Positions 26,329 to 36,283 of a DNA stretch of 64,000 nt are shown in pieces. The notes under the pieces were generated by a model. It ran no database searches. It was given only the letters and a program-made list of their open reading frames with translations, and was not told where the DNA came from. Position 1 is the first letter of the stretch, and every line of letters begins with the position of its first letter. A program made the position numbers and the translations under genes. Source of the DNA: an uncultured Clostridia bacterium (GTDB lineage: Bacteria > Bacillota > Clostridia > TANB77 > CAG-508); NCBI GenBank assembly GCA_944389475.1, contig CALXMM010000004.1:27131-91130 (forward strand), given 5' to 3'.

Positions 26329-26516
26329 TGTGAACTCCTTCACTTGCATACATTGCACTAAATTTAGATATCTCCTTAATAATTTTAAGCTACGTAAAAA
26401 TACTTAAAAGTTCATAATAAATTATTTTAGTAAATTGGAATAACTTAAGCAAACCACTAATATACTTAATTAAAGTAACTTAGTACAAACATTTTCTATG
26501 AGGAGGTATTTTATAA

Positions 26517-27995
26517 ATGGAAAATATTAATGTATATGAAGATATTGCAAAACGAACTGATGGCGATATTTACGTTGGAGTTGTTGGTCCTGTAAGAACT
26601 GGTAAGTCTACTTTTATAAAAAATTTTATGGATTTGTTAGTTATTCCAAATATTGAAAACGAATATAAAAAAGAACGTGCTACAGATGAATTACCACAAA
26701 GTGCATCCGGAAGAACAATTATGACAACCGAGCCAAAATTTGTTCCAAATGAAGCAGTAGAAATAACTATTGGAAATAATATAAAATTGAGGACTAGATT
26801 AGTTGATTGTGTTGGATATTTGGTAAATAATGCTATTGGATATTTAGAAGATGATATGCCTAGAATGGTAAAAACACCTTGGTCAGATGAAGAAATGCCT
26901 TTTGAACAAGCTGCAGAAATTGGCACAAAAAAAGTAATAGAAGAACATTCAACAATAGGAATTGTAATGACCACAGATGGAAGTTTTACTGATATCCCAA
27001 GAGAAGATTATGTTAATGCTGAAGAACGAGTAATAAATGAACTAAAGAATTTAAATAAACCTTTTGTTATTGTTTTAAATTCTAAACATCCAAATGCAGA
27101 ATCCACCATTGAATTAGCAAAAAGTCTTGAATTAAAATATGAAACTTCTGTAATTTGTATTAATTGTTCAGAATTAACTCTTGATGATATTAATAATATA
27201 TTTTCAAAAGTTTTATATGAATTTCCTATTAATCAAATCAATATTAATTTTCCAAAGTGGATAGATATTTTAGAAGATAGTCATCCATTAAGAACTACTC
27301 TTTTAAATGATTTAAAATCTGCTTTTGAAAATACGAAAATATTAAAGCAAGTAGATACATCTATAAAAACATTATCTACTTCAGAAATAGTAAAAAAAGC
27401 ATCCATAGATAAAATAGAACTTGGAAATGGAACTGTATATATTTCAATTGAACTTCAGGAAACATTATTCTATAATGTTCTAACAGAAATATCTGGTGAA
27501 AAAATTTGCAATGATGGTGATTTATTTAAAACCATTTCTGAATTTTCTGAAGTAAAAAAACAATATGATAAAATTTCCTTTGCTCTAGAAGAAGTTAAGT
27601 CAAAAGGCTATGGTATTGTAACACCTTCTATTGATGAATTAATTTTAGAAGAACCCGAAATGGTTAAACAAGGTTCTAGGTTTGGTGTAAAATTAAAAGC
27701 CAAAGCACCTTCTATACATATGATTAGAGCCGATATAGAAACAGAGGTATCTCCAATTGTAGGTTCAGAAAAACAATCTGAAGAATTAGTAAATTCACTA
27801 TTATCAGAGTTTGAAAATGACCCTAAGAAAATATGGGAATCTAATATATTCGGTAAAAGCTTACATGAACTTGTAAATGAAGGCTTACAAAGTAAATTAG
27901 CACATATGCCAGAAGATGCCCAAATAAAACTTCAAGAAACATTGGAAAGAATCGTAAATGAGGGTAGTGGCGGACTTATTTGTATAATTTTATAA
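26517..27995 (+). CDS. spoIVA: Stage IV sporulation protein A (spore coat ATPase)
   Basis: A 492-residue cytoskeletal ATPase that polymerises on the forespore surface and forms the base of the coat. The P-loop is GPVRTGKSTF at about 24-33, followed by the TRAFAC-like switch region (RLVDCVGY). The middle and C-terminal domains (FGVKLKAKAPSIHMIRADIETEVSPIVGSEKQSEEL and the end SGGLICII) match SpoIVA. The length is that of the B. subtilis protein. GAGGAGG precedes the ATG. ATATACTT about 50 bases upstream of the start codon could be part of a sigma-E -10, but the -35 is poor. Proof that the organism sporulates. Confidence 0.97.
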   Translation: MENINVYEDIAKRTDGDIYVGVVGPVRTGKSTFIKNFMDLLVIPNIENEYKKERATDELPQSASGRTIMTTEPKFVPNEAVEITIGNNIKLRTRLVDCVGYLVNNAIGYLEDDMPRMVKTPWSDEEMPFEQAAEIGTKKVIEEHSTIGIVMTTDGSFTDIPREDYVNAEERVINELKNLNKPFVIVLNSKHPNAESTIELAKSLELKYETSVICINCSELTLDDINNIFSKVLYEFPINQININFPKWIDILEDSHPLRTTLLNDLKSAFENTKILKQVDTSIKTLSTSEIVKKASIDKIELGNGTVYISIELQETLFYNVLTEISGEKICNDGDLFKTISEFSEVKKQYDKISFALEEVKSKGYGIVTPSIDELILEEPEMVKQGSRFGVKLKAKAPSIHMIRADIETEVSPIVGSEKQSEELVNSLLSEFENDPKKIWESNIFGKSLHELVNEGLQSKLAHMPEDAQIKLQETLERIVNEGSGGLICIIL

Positions 27996-27997
27996 TA

Positions 27998-28038
27998 AAA
28001 AAACTTAGTGTATAAATTTATTGTACACTAAGTTTTTT
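27998..28038. terminator. Bidirectional terminator between spoIVA and the C1q-like gene
   Basis: A perfect 15-bp stem, AAAAAACTTAGTGTA with TACACTAAGTTTTTT, with an 11-base loop and A/T runs on both sides. It serves both convergent genes. Confidence 0.9.
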
Positions 28039-28044
28039 AACTTA

Positions 28045-28560
28045 TTATGCAATTTTCTCTATGTCCATTCTTGCCCTTGGAAAATTAATATCTTCTATTG
28101 TAACTGCTTGCAATTTTAAGTTATCTCCTGCATTTAGTTTTAGAATAACTGTTCCTGATAAAGTCATTCGATTTTCTGTATTTTGTCTTAGAATTGGTCC
28201 TTCATTAAAAGTATTTTCCAAAGGATTATTATTTACTAAGAGTACTGCATTAAACTTAAAGGTTACTAAATTTTCATTTTGTCCATACAATTGATATGAA
28301 ATTTGATATACACCATTTTCATTTATATTTATTGTATCTTCACCATTTTCATGTGATAAAGCATTGCCTATAACTATATCATTTTGACTAAATTTTATAT
28401 TTGTAGTACCAACTCCTGGATTATCTTCATCTGTTGCAATTATTGTTAAAATATTCTTTTGTTCTGGCATCATAGATATCGGAATAAAAATCATTACCAA
28501 CAAAATTAATATAAAAAATCCTAAAATAAATTCATTTAAATTATCTTTTTTACAAAACAT
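28045..28560 (-). CDS. Membrane-anchored C1q/BclA-C-terminal-like protein
   Basis: A 171-residue protein. An N-terminal helix (about 11-32, FILGFFILILLVMIFIPIS) is followed by a beta-rich domain. The segments ENGVYQISYQLYG, AVLLVNNNPLENTF, and MTLSGTVILKLNAGDNLKLQAV match the jelly-roll pattern of C1q/TNF-like domains found at the C-termini of BclA-type exosporium proteins. There is no collagen-like Gly-X-Y region. Placed next to spoIVA, a spore-surface role is a reasonable guess. GGAGGAGG precedes the ATG. Confidence 0.6.
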   Translation of the reverse strand: MFCKKDNLNEFILGFFILILLVMIFIPISMMPEQKNILTIIATDEDNPGVGTTNIKFSQNDIVIGNALSHENGEDTININENGVYQISYQLYGQNENLVTFKFNAVLLVNNNPLENTFNEGPILRQNTENRMTLSGTVILKLNAGDNLKLQAVTIEDINFPRARMDIEKIA

Positions 28561-28619
28561 ATAACCTCCTCCATAATATATTTTATGAAGAAGATTTTTT
28601 TATGTTATTTAGTTTAGCA

Positions 28620-29744
28620 TTATTCATAATCTTCTTTACTTAATTCTGGATATCTAAAAATCATTCCTCCATCAGAAACTTGCCCACTTGGAAAATGTGT
28701 CTTATTAAAACTATTTTCGCCCTTTAAAAAGTATCTTGTTTTTGCTGATTTAGGTGCTTCTCCACCGCCTATTATTGTTGGGTCATCCCAAGTAGCATCT
28801 ACTGCATACCATACATCATTAAGCATAACATAATTCCATGCATGTGACTCTGTTTGTCCTTGTGAATTTGTTCCATCTCCTACTACTTCTATACAAGGAA
28901 CTCCTGCTGCATCTAATAAGAATTTTAATGATTCAGCATATCCTTCACAAACAACACTTTTTTCTACTAAAGCTCCATATATATTTCTTGTATTAGGCTT
29001 TTGCATAGATGTATCATATTCTATATATTCAACTAAAAAATCATGAATTCTTTTTATTTTAGTATATGGATCATCATTTGCAACTTGACTTGCCACATCA
29101 TCTTTTATTGTATCCAATCTATTTAATGCATTATCAACATCTGCTTTAGAAGAAAATCCCTCAGTTAAGTAATTTGCATTTTCTGCTGGCTCTATATCTA
29201 CTGTATATTTTGTTCCAAATATATTAGTTTTTGAATATATCATTAATACCATTTTAGTTACATCAAGATAGAATACATCCGGATAATCCAAACTAAATGC
29301 ATCTAAAGCTGCTTGATAAGCATTATTTAATATTTCTTTTCCATTTGCTTCATTAAGTAAAGAATTAAAGCGTTCACCAAAATCAATTTTGGCAGTACCT
29401 GTTTTTAAATTTTCTATATTTGACTCCACTGCTGAATAAATTATTTTAGCATTTTCATCCAATTGGTCATAATAATATTTGTATCTTCCAGATGAAACTT
29501 GGGTATTTATATTTGAATCCACAGGTTTAACTTGCTCAATTTGAGCAGATAACAATGTATTAGAACTACTTCCGGTAACTTCTAATGGCTTTATTGTTTC
29601 ATTACTTACCTCATTTGTTCCTGTAACAAATGATAAAATATTTTCCGTATCTACGCCAATATATGATAAGCCAAAATATGCTAGTCCACCTATAATTCCT
29701 AAAATTAATATTATTAAAATAAATGTTAAAAAATTATTTTTCAT
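28620..29744 (-). CDS. Membrane-anchored transglutaminase-like protein
   Basis: A 374-residue protein with an N-terminal anchor (about 5-30), a Ser/Thr/Asn-rich linker and a papain-like transglutaminase core. The triad is Cys266 in VVCEGYAESL, His301 in ESHAWNYV and Asp316 in YAVDATWDD. Such proteins may act as peptidases or cross-linkers outside the membrane; the substrate is unknown. AGGAG precedes ATG 29744. Its position between the C1q-like gene and the germination operon suggests a spore or envelope role (inference). Confidence 0.85.
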   Translation of the reverse strand: MKNNFLTFILIILILGIIGGLAYFGLSYIGVDTENILSFVTGTNEVSNETIKPLEVTGSSSNTLLSAQIEQVKPVDSNINTQVSSGRYKYYYDQLDENAKIIYSAVESNIENLKTGTAKIDFGERFNSLLNEANGKEILNNAYQAALDAFSLDYPDVFYLDVTKMVLMIYSKTNIFGTKYTVDIEPAENANYLTEGFSSKADVDNALNRLDTIKDDVASQVANDDPYTKIKRIHDFLVEYIEYDTSMQKPNTRNIYGALVEKSVVCEGYAESLKFLLDAAGVPCIEVVGDGTNSQGQTESHAWNYVMLNDVWYAVDATWDDPTIIGGGEAPKSAKTRYFLKGENSFNKTHFPSGQVSDGGMIFRYPELSKEDYE

Positions 29745-29912
29745 ATAAATCTCCTAAATCTATTTAAAATAATTAAAGATTTCTTCTAGTATCTATTTAA
29801 TTATACCATGTTTAATTACTCATTGTATATAGTAATCTTTTCAAAATTGTACATATTTTTTTATTTTTTGGAAATTACTAATTTTAACTATTTTATATTA
29901 TAGGAGTACACT

Positions 29913-31583
29913 ATGAATTTTTCTAGATTAAAACAATCACTTAATAATTTAATAACATATAATGCCCCAAAAGATTCTTACAACTTTTCTTTAAACAATT
30001 CAACTTCTAAAAATATAACCTATGATTTTGACAAAAAAGTATCTGCAAATATAAAAGAAAATAAAGAATTTATAAACATTAAATATAACACTTTAATAAA
30101 CAGTGATATTATTATTAGAAATTTCAAATTAAAATCCAACAATAAATCATATTCTGCTTTTATCATTTATATAGATGGCATGTCAGATTCTAATTTAATA
30201 AATAGATTTATTCTACAGCCATTAATGATGAGAAATAAAGCTAATATGTATAAAACTCAAAGTTTAAAAACATATAATAAAGGTAAAAAGGTTATCATTA
30301 AAAAAAATTCTAATAATTTAGCAGTAGAAATAGAAAATTCTTTATTACCTCAAAATTCTTTGGTGAAAGAAACTGATTTTAACAACATATTTTCCGCAAT
30401 AAACATGGGAAATTGTGTATTATTTGTTGATACTATAGCCATTGCTTTTAACTTAGATGTAAAAGGATTTAAACAGAGAAGTGTAAGTACACCTAATAAT
30501 GAAATTATTATTAAAGGGCCACAGGAAGCTTTTGTAGAATCAATTCGTGTGAATACCTCGATGTTAAGACGTGCAACAAATACAGAAAATTTAGTAATAG
30601 AAAATGTTTCCATAGGCAAAATAAGTAAAACTCCTTGTGCCATTTGTTATTTAAAAAATATAGCAAATTCTGATTTAGTCGCTGAAGTAAGATATCGTTT
30701 GAATAACTTAGATGTAGACTCTCTTTTATCCACAGGTCAATTGGAACAATTAATATGTGAAAACAATAAGTATAATATTCCACAGGTAATCTCATCCGAA
30801 AGACCTGATAAGGCAGCAAAAAACTTATATGCAGGAAGAGTAGTTATTTTAATAAATGGAAATCCATATTGTATTATTTTACCTGCTACTTTTGTAGATT
30901 TCATATCTTCATCTGAAGATACTAATTTAAATCCTATTTTTGCTAATTTCTTGAAATTTTTAAGATTTCTTGCTTTAGCAATTACACTTTTACTACCTAG
31001 TTTTTATATTGCAATTGTGGACTTTCATCAAGAATTATTGCCAACAGAATTGTTGTTTTCACTTTGGGCATCTAGAGAAAATGTTCCATTTCCGATTATT
31101 TTCGAATTAATTGTAATGGAAATCTCATTTGAATTAATTAGAGAAGCAGGACTTAGAGTTCCATCACCTATTGGTCCTACAATTGGAATTGTTGGGGCTT
31201 TAGTTTTAGGACAAGCTGCAGTAAGTGCTAGTATAGTAAGTCCATTCCTAATAATAATTGTAGCCATAACAGGAATTGCATCTTTTGCCATTCCAGATTT
31301 TTCTTTTGGTTTTCATTTAAGAATAACCAGATTTTTATTTACAATTTCAGCATATATAGCTGGTTTCCTAGGTATAGCAATTGGATTATATGTTTATTTA
31401 TGCATTCTATGTAGCTTAAAGTCTTTTGGTGTTCCATACGTAAATCCAAATTCAAACAAAAAATCAAAGAATTTCTTTGTTCTACCTACATGGATGCAAG
31501 AATTTAGACATAATTATTTACACCCAAAAAGAGAACAAGCACAAGGCAAAATTAGTATGAAATGGAGGCACCCTAATGAATAA
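29913..31583 (+). CDS. gerKA: Spore germination receptor A subunit (GerKA/SpoVAF family)
   Basis: A 556-residue GerA-family protein. The first part is a soluble domain to about residue 330; the membrane part holds about five helices (335-510), with the family stretch LWASRENVPFPIIFELIVMEISFELIREAGLRVPSPIG near 390-428. In the inner spore membrane these subunits form nutrient-gated channels with B and C partners. AGGAG precedes the ATG. The stop overlaps the gerKB start by eight bases. The ligand cannot be deduced. Confidence 0.94.
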   Translation: MNFSRLKQSLNNLITYNAPKDSYNFSLNNSTSKNITYDFDKKVSANIKENKEFINIKYNTLINSDIIIRNFKLKSNNKSYSAFIIYIDGMSDSNLINRFILQPLMMRNKANMYKTQSLKTYNKGKKVIIKKNSNNLAVEIENSLLPQNSLVKETDFNNIFSAINMGNCVLFVDTIAIAFNLDVKGFKQRSVSTPNNEIIIKGPQEAFVESIRVNTSMLRRATNTENLVIENVSIGKISKTPCAICYLKNIANSDLVAEVRYRLNNLDVDSLLSTGQLEQLICENNKYNIPQVISSERPDKAAKNLYAGRVVILINGNPYCIILPATFVDFISSSEDTNLNPIFANFLKFLRFLALAITLLLPSFYIAIVDFHQELLPTELLFSLWASRENVPFPIIFELIVMEISFELIREAGLRVPSPIGPTIGIVGALVLGQAAVSASIVSPFLIIIVAITGIASFAIPDFSFGFHLRITRFLFTISAYIAGFLGIAIGLYVYLCILCSLKSFGVPYVNPNSNKKSKNFFVLPTWMQEFRHNYLHPKREQAQGKISMKWRHPNE

Positions 31584-32682
31584 TGTAAAACTAAGTAATT
31601 TAGAAGCTATAGGATTAGTACTTATAATAATAATAAATCATCTCATACTAAATTTTTCTAAAAGTATAATTTCTAATACTGGCTCTGCCTCTGCTCTTAA
31701 CATACTATTTATTGGAATTATTTTGCTTTTGTTTGTGCAATTTCTTATATTCTTATTTAAACATTTTTCTGGACAAGATATTTTAGATATATCCGAATAT
31801 TTAGGTGGTAAAGCATTAAAGATTTTAACTGGAATATTATTTATAAGCTATTATATTGTCTTTACAAGTATTCTACTTAGAAGCTTTTCAGAGAACTTAA
31901 AAATAATATATTTAAATAAGTTGCCTATAATAATTATTGTTTTGTTTTTTATTTTTTCTATAACATTTGCAAATAAATTAGGTATTAAAACAATCTCAAA
32001 GGTTAATTTATTAATACTTCCTGTAATTCTTTTTTGTATAATATTTGTTTTTATAGCTAATATAAAAAATTATGATTTCCATGGACTATTTCCACTTTTA
32101 GGTAGCGGAGTAAAACAAACTTTTATAATTGGACTTAGCAATATGTTCGCCTTTTCTAGTATTTCCATACTTTATTTTTTGCCACCAATGGTAAGAGATG
32201 ACAAATCTTTCAAAAAAATTGCTAGAATTTCTACCATTCTATCTGTAATATTATTCTTTTTTGGTATTGTATGCTTTTTATCATTATTTCCTTTTATTAG
32301 AAATAGTAAAGAAATCATGGCATTATACTTAGCCACCAGATATATTGAATTTGGTAGATTCTTTCAAAGATTGGATGCAATATTTTTACTAGTATGGACT
32401 GTTGCTGTTATAAGCTATTTATGTGTAGCTGTTGCATTTTCTATAAACATATTCAAAAAAATTTCCAATATAACCGATTATAATGGCATACTTTATTGCT
32501 TTGCTGGAATTATTTATATAATTAGTTTAATTTCCACTGACTTAGCCCAATTAAATTATATAGAGATAAATATTTTTAAATATGTAGTATTTATTTTATT
32601 ATTTGGATATAGTTCTTTAATTTTAATATTTGCAAATATAAAGAAAAGATTGAGAGGTGGAAAAAATGAAAAAATTACGTAA
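31576..32682 (+). CDS. gerKB: Spore germination receptor B subunit (GerKB)
   Basis: A 368-residue endospore-germination permease of the amino-acid/polyamine transporter-like GerB family, with about ten membrane helices. The first helix starts around residue 8 (LEAIGLVLIIIINHLIL). This subunit is thought to bind the germinant. It starts within the end of gerKA and overlaps the next gene by 17 bases, a tightly coupled operon. Confidence 0.92.
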   Translation: MNNVKLSNLEAIGLVLIIIINHLILNFSKSIISNTGSASALNILFIGIILLLFVQFLIFLFKHFSGQDILDISEYLGGKALKILTGILFISYYIVFTSILLRSFSENLKIIYLNKLPIIIIVLFFIFSITFANKLGIKTISKVNLLILPVILFCIIFVFIANIKNYDFHGLFPLLGSGVKQTFIIGLSNMFAFSSISILYFLPPMVRDDKSFKKIARISTILSVILFFFGIVCFLSLFPFIRNSKEIMALYLATRYIEFGRFFQRLDAIFLLVWTVAVISYLCVAVAFSINIFKKISNITDYNGILYCFAGIIYIISLISTDLAQLNYIEINIFKYVVFILLFGYSSLILIFANIKKRLRGGKNEKIT

Positions 32683-33904
32683 ATTCTTACTATATTTTCT
32701 TGTTTTTTGCATAATATCAATATTAGTCTTTTCTTTATCAGGATGTTATAGTACCCAAAGTATAGATGATTTAGCATATGTTGTAGCATTAGGTATTGAC
32801 TTAGGGAAAAGCAATAATCTAGAGCTTACAATTCAACTTACTTTTCCAAATAGCTCAGATAGTACTTCTACTTCTGGTGAAGCAGCTCCAACTATAATAA
32901 ATAGTGTAGAATGTGCTTCCATAAATAGCGGTATTAGTCTACTTAATAGTTATATTAGTAAAGAAATAAATTTATCACATTGCAAAGTAATAGTATTTTC
33001 AGAGGAAATAGCAAATAAAGGAATTGGACAGGAAATCTATACTCTTTCTAATCAGGTTCAAATTAGACCTGATTGCAATATTATTATTTCTAAGTCTTCT
33101 GCTAAAGAATATATTACAAATTCTAAACCGGAATTAGAAAATTTAGTTGCAAAATATTATGAATTAACACCTTATTCGAACCAATACACCGGTCATATAG
33201 TAAATGCTACAATTTCTAGCTTTTTCAATTCTTTAAGTGCAAATTATAGTGATCCTGTTGCAATCTTGGGAAATGGAAATAAACTTAAGCTTCCATCTTC
33301 ACAAAAAACAACAGAAGCAGAAGATGAATTTAATATTGTTGCAGGTCAAAATCCCCTTGTTACCTATAATAGAGAAAGTGAGAATTTAGGTGTTGCTGTA
33401 TTTAAACAAGATAAGTTAGTTGGAGAATTAACAGCTTTAGAAAGTGTTTTTCATTCAATTTTAACAAATCAATTTGAATCCACTGTTATAAGCGTAGACA
33501 ACCCATACAAGGAAAATTCTGTAATAGATATTGCTCTATACTATCATAAAGATACAAAAATGGATTCAAAACTTGTTAATGGTTCACCATATGTAAATTC
33601 TAAAATCTATTTAAATGCTAGACTTTTGTCCGTAGATAAAAGTTCTGAAAGTCTTACACCTAATAAAATTAAAGAATTAGAGGGGTTAATTAATTCTTAT
33701 TTGGAAAATGCTATTCTTGAGTATCAATATAAGACTGCTAAAATATTTGAAGCAGATATAGATGGTGTAGGAAAGAATTTAATAAAAAATTTTAAAAATG
33801 AAAAGCAATGGAGTAATTACAACTGGTCTGCCAATTATAAAAATACATTTTTTGATGTGCAAGTTACTACAAATATAAAATCTAGCTTTTTATTATCAAG
33901 CTAA
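32666..33904 (+). CDS. gerKC: Spore germination receptor C subunit (GerKC lipoprotein)
   Basis: A 412-residue Ger(x)C lipoprotein. The signal peptide ends in lipobox LSGC with the lipidated Cys27, followed by DDLAYVVALGIDLGK, typical of the family. The C-terminal half fits the usual three-domain fold on the outer face of the inner spore membrane. The frame is open from a GTG at 32657, but GAGAGGTG sits properly before ATG 32666. Confidence 0.93.
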   Translation: MKKLRKFLLYFLVFCIISILVFSLSGCYSTQSIDDLAYVVALGIDLGKSNNLELTIQLTFPNSSDSTSTSGEAAPTIINSVECASINSGISLLNSYISKEINLSHCKVIVFSEEIANKGIGQEIYTLSNQVQIRPDCNIIISKSSAKEYITNSKPELENLVAKYYELTPYSNQYTGHIVNATISSFFNSLSANYSDPVAILGNGNKLKLPSSQKTTEAEDEFNIVAGQNPLVTYNRESENLGVAVFKQDKLVGELTALESVFHSILTNQFESTVISVDNPYKENSVIDIALYYHKDTKMDSKLVNGSPYVNSKIYLNARLLSVDKSSESLTPNKIKELEGLINSYLENAILEYQYKTAKIFEADIDGVGKNLIKNFKNEKQWSNYNWSANYKNTFFDVQVTTNIKSSFLLSS

Positions 33905-34003
33905 TAAGACTAGTTTGCTTTTGAAGGAAATAAGAAATATTTTCTGGTTTACCTCGCATATTATGTGTGCCTTTTAATGAAACAAGAAAGGAGTGGAATT
34001 ATT

Positions 34004-34168
34004 ATGTTTTTCATAATTTTAATTATTGCAATTATTATTTTTTTAAAAACAATTAATTATGCAGTTTATGAAATTAAAGTTAACAGTAACAAACCTGCTG
34101 GTATAATAATTATTATACTTGCCTTAATTGTTCTAATTTTTGCTCCTTTTGTTACTTTATTTAGATAA
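34004..34168 (+). CDS. 54-residue two-helix membrane protein downstream of gerKC
   Basis: A short protein with two transmembrane helices (residues 1-21 MFFIILIIAIIIFLKTINYA, and about 33-52 AGIIIIILALIVLIFAPFV) and a short charged loop. The ATG at 34004 follows AAAGGAG with a ten-base gap. It is about 100 bases after gerKC with no terminator between, so it is likely co-transcribed. Small two-helix 'D' proteins that modulate germination are known next to some Bacillus ger operons; this is a candidate of that kind. It may equally be an unrelated membrane peptide. Confidence 0.6.
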   Translation: MFFIILIIAIIIFLKTINYAVYEIKVNSNKPAGIIIIILALIVLIFAPFVTLFR

Positions 34169-34226
34169 TTTATCTTACTATTTCTTATTATGTTATAAGC
34201 TCTTTATACTACCAAACTATACAATA

Positions 34227-34262
34227 AAGAAAGTCTTTAGTTTAACCTAAAGACTTTCTTCT
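34227..34262. terminator. Terminator between the ger operon and rnr
   Basis: A 13-bp stem (34227-34239 with 34248-34260, AAGAAAGTCTTTA) with T-rich flanks. It overlaps the end of the rnr coding region (stop at 34247) and serves both convergent transcripts. Confidence 0.75.
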
Positions 34263-36211
34263 TTTTCTTCTTCTTTTATTCTTTTAAAAGAAATTTTTCT
34301 TTCTTGTTTATTTGCTTCTATTACTTCTATTTTCATTTTATCACCAATTTTAAAGGTTTCTTTTGTTCTTTCTCCTATTAAAATTTTATGGTCTGCATCA
34401 TATTCAAAATAATCATCACCCAAGTTTTCAAATCTTACTAATCCTTCCACAGTATTATCTAATTCGACAAAAACACCAAATTGTGTAACTCCAGAAATTA
34501 TACCATCATATTGCTCTCCTATCTTTTTGCTCATATATTCAGCTTTCTTTATATCTATACTATCTCTTTCTACTTGTGTAGCAATCTTTTCTCTTTCAGT
34601 AGACTGTCTTGCATCTTTTTCTGCAATTTCATTATAAATCTCTACTTGTTTTTCTGGCATAGTATAATTATTCTTTAAATACTTAGAAATAATTCTGTGA
34701 ATAAATAAATCTGGATATCTCCTAATTGGAGAAGTAAAATGGCAGTAATATTTACTTGCTATTCCAAAATGTCCTTTATTTTCTGAATCATACTCTGCTA
34801 CCTTTAAAGTCCTTAATATCATATGAGAAACTATTTTTTCCTCTGGTTTACCTTCAACTTCTTTTAATATTTTAGAAAACTCTGCAGGATATACTTTTCC
34901 CTCTTTTGTATGAACCTTATATCCAAAATTAAACAAAAGTTTATTTAATTCATTTACCTTTTCAATATCTGGCTCTTCATGAACACGATATATAAAAGGT
35001 GCTTTAAGCCAATAAAATTTTTCCGCAATTGTTTCATTTGCTGCTAACATAAACTGCTCAATTATCTCATTTGCAAAAGTTGTCTCATATTTTTGTACAT
35101 CTATTGCATATCCATCTTCATCCAATATGATTTTACTTTCGGGAATATCTAAGTTTAAATATCCCTTTTCTAACCTCTTTGCCTTTAAAATTCTAGCTAA
35201 TTCCTCCATAAGCTTAAAGTCTGATACATAATCCTTATATTTTTCTACAATTTCCTCATTAGAATTATCCAATATTGCTTGTACATCCTTATAAGACATT
35301 CTTCTTGTAACATTTATTATTCCTTTATATACTTCGCTTGAAATAATTTTTCCTTTATCATTTATTTCCATGCTAACAGATAAAGTAAATCTATCTTCTC
35401 CTTCATTTAAACTACATATTCCATTAGAAAGCTCTCTTGGTAACATTGGAATAACTCTATTTAGCATATATATACTTGTCCCTCTTAATAATGCCTCTTT
35501 ATCTAGTAAACTATTTTCTTTTACATAATTACTTACATCAGCAATATGCACATCTAATTTGTAATTTCCATTCTCTAGTTTTCGTACACAAACAGCATCA
35601 TCTAGGTCTTTTGCATCTTCGCCATCAATGGTAAAAATATCGTATTTTCCACGTAAATCAACTCTACCTAATATATCATTAGTATTTATTTTTTCACCAT
35701 AACTTTGAGCTTCTTTTACGACATCTTTAGGAAATCTATATGGTAAATCGTAATCTTTAATTAAAGATAACATATCAATTCCAGCTTCATTTACATTGCC
35801 TAAAACTTCTAAAATCTTTCCTTCTGCTTTTTTTCCTTTTTGCGGATATTTAGTAATCTTCACTAGAACCTTATGATTATTCCTTGCCTTTCCAAAATTC
35901 TTTTTAGAAATAAATATATCTCGACATAATTTCTTATCATCTGGAATTACAAATCCAAAATTCTTATTCCTTTGAAATGTACCAACTAAAGTATCTTTCT
36001 TATGTTCTAAGACCTTTAAAATCATACCCTCTTGTCTTGCTCCGTGTGATTTCTTCTTTAATTTAACTAAAACCCTATCACCGCTAAAAGCATCTTTTGA
36101 GTCTTCTTTTGCAATATAAATATCTTCTTCTTGTCCTTCTACCACAACAAAACCAAAGCCTCTTTCATGTCTTCTAAAATATCCTTCTACAAATCTATTT
36201 TCCTCTTGCAT
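34247..36211 (-). CDS. rnr: Ribonuclease R
   Basis: A 654-residue 3'-5' exoribonuclease of the RNB family, which degrades structured RNA and takes part in quality control. Two N-terminal cold-shock-like domains (YFRRHERGFGFVV and TFQRNKNFGFVIPDD) are followed by the RNB catalytic core with the Asp cluster in DGEDAKDLDDAV near 206-217, then a C-terminal S1 domain (GVTQFGVFVELDNTVEGLV). It is a little shorter than typical RNase R because the basic tail is missing. secG directly upstream is the common arrangement. Confidence 0.95.
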   Translation of the reverse strand: MQEENRFVEGYFRRHERGFGFVVVEGQEEDIYIAKEDSKDAFSGDRVLVKLKKKSHGARQEGMILKVLEHKKDTLVGTFQRNKNFGFVIPDDKKLCRDIFISKKNFGKARNNHKVLVKITKYPQKGKKAEGKILEVLGNVNEAGIDMLSLIKDYDLPYRFPKDVVKEAQSYGEKINTNDILGRVDLRGKYDIFTIDGEDAKDLDDAVCVRKLENGNYKLDVHIADVSNYVKENSLLDKEALLRGTSIYMLNRVIPMLPRELSNGICSLNEGEDRFTLSVSMEINDKGKIISSEVYKGIINVTRRMSYKDVQAILDNSNEEIVEKYKDYVSDFKLMEELARILKAKRLEKGYLNLDIPESKIILDEDGYAIDVQKYETTFANEIIEQFMLAANETIAEKFYWLKAPFIYRVHEEPDIEKVNELNKLLFNFGYKVHTKEGKVYPAEFSKILKEVEGKPEEKIVSHMILRTLKVAEYDSENKGHFGIASKYYCHFTSPIRRYPDLFIHRIISKYLKNNYTMPEKQVEIYNEIAEKDARQSTEREKIATQVERDSIDIKKAEYMSKKIGEQYDGIISGVTQFGVFVELDNTVEGLVRFENLGDDYFEYDADHKILIGERTKETFKIGDKMKIEVIEANKQERKISFKRIKEEEKEESL

Positions 36212-36243
36212 CTTTACCTCCTTGTAGTAATAATTCTATATCT

Positions 36244-36269
36244 AAAAAAAAGCAGTGATTAGCTGCTTT
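36244..36269 (-). terminator. Terminator between secG and rnr
   Basis: Stem AAAGCAG/CTGCTTT with a seven-base loop followed by eight T on the minus strand. It would end a secG transcript or limit read-through into rnr. Confidence 0.75.
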
Positions 36270-36283
36270 CTTAGTATATCCAA

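Noticed and set aside
25811..26407. 198-residue plus-strand frame opposite the UAP1-like gene
   Set aside because: Antisense of a conserved enzyme, no Shine-Dalgarno, Ser/Phe-rich shadow composition.
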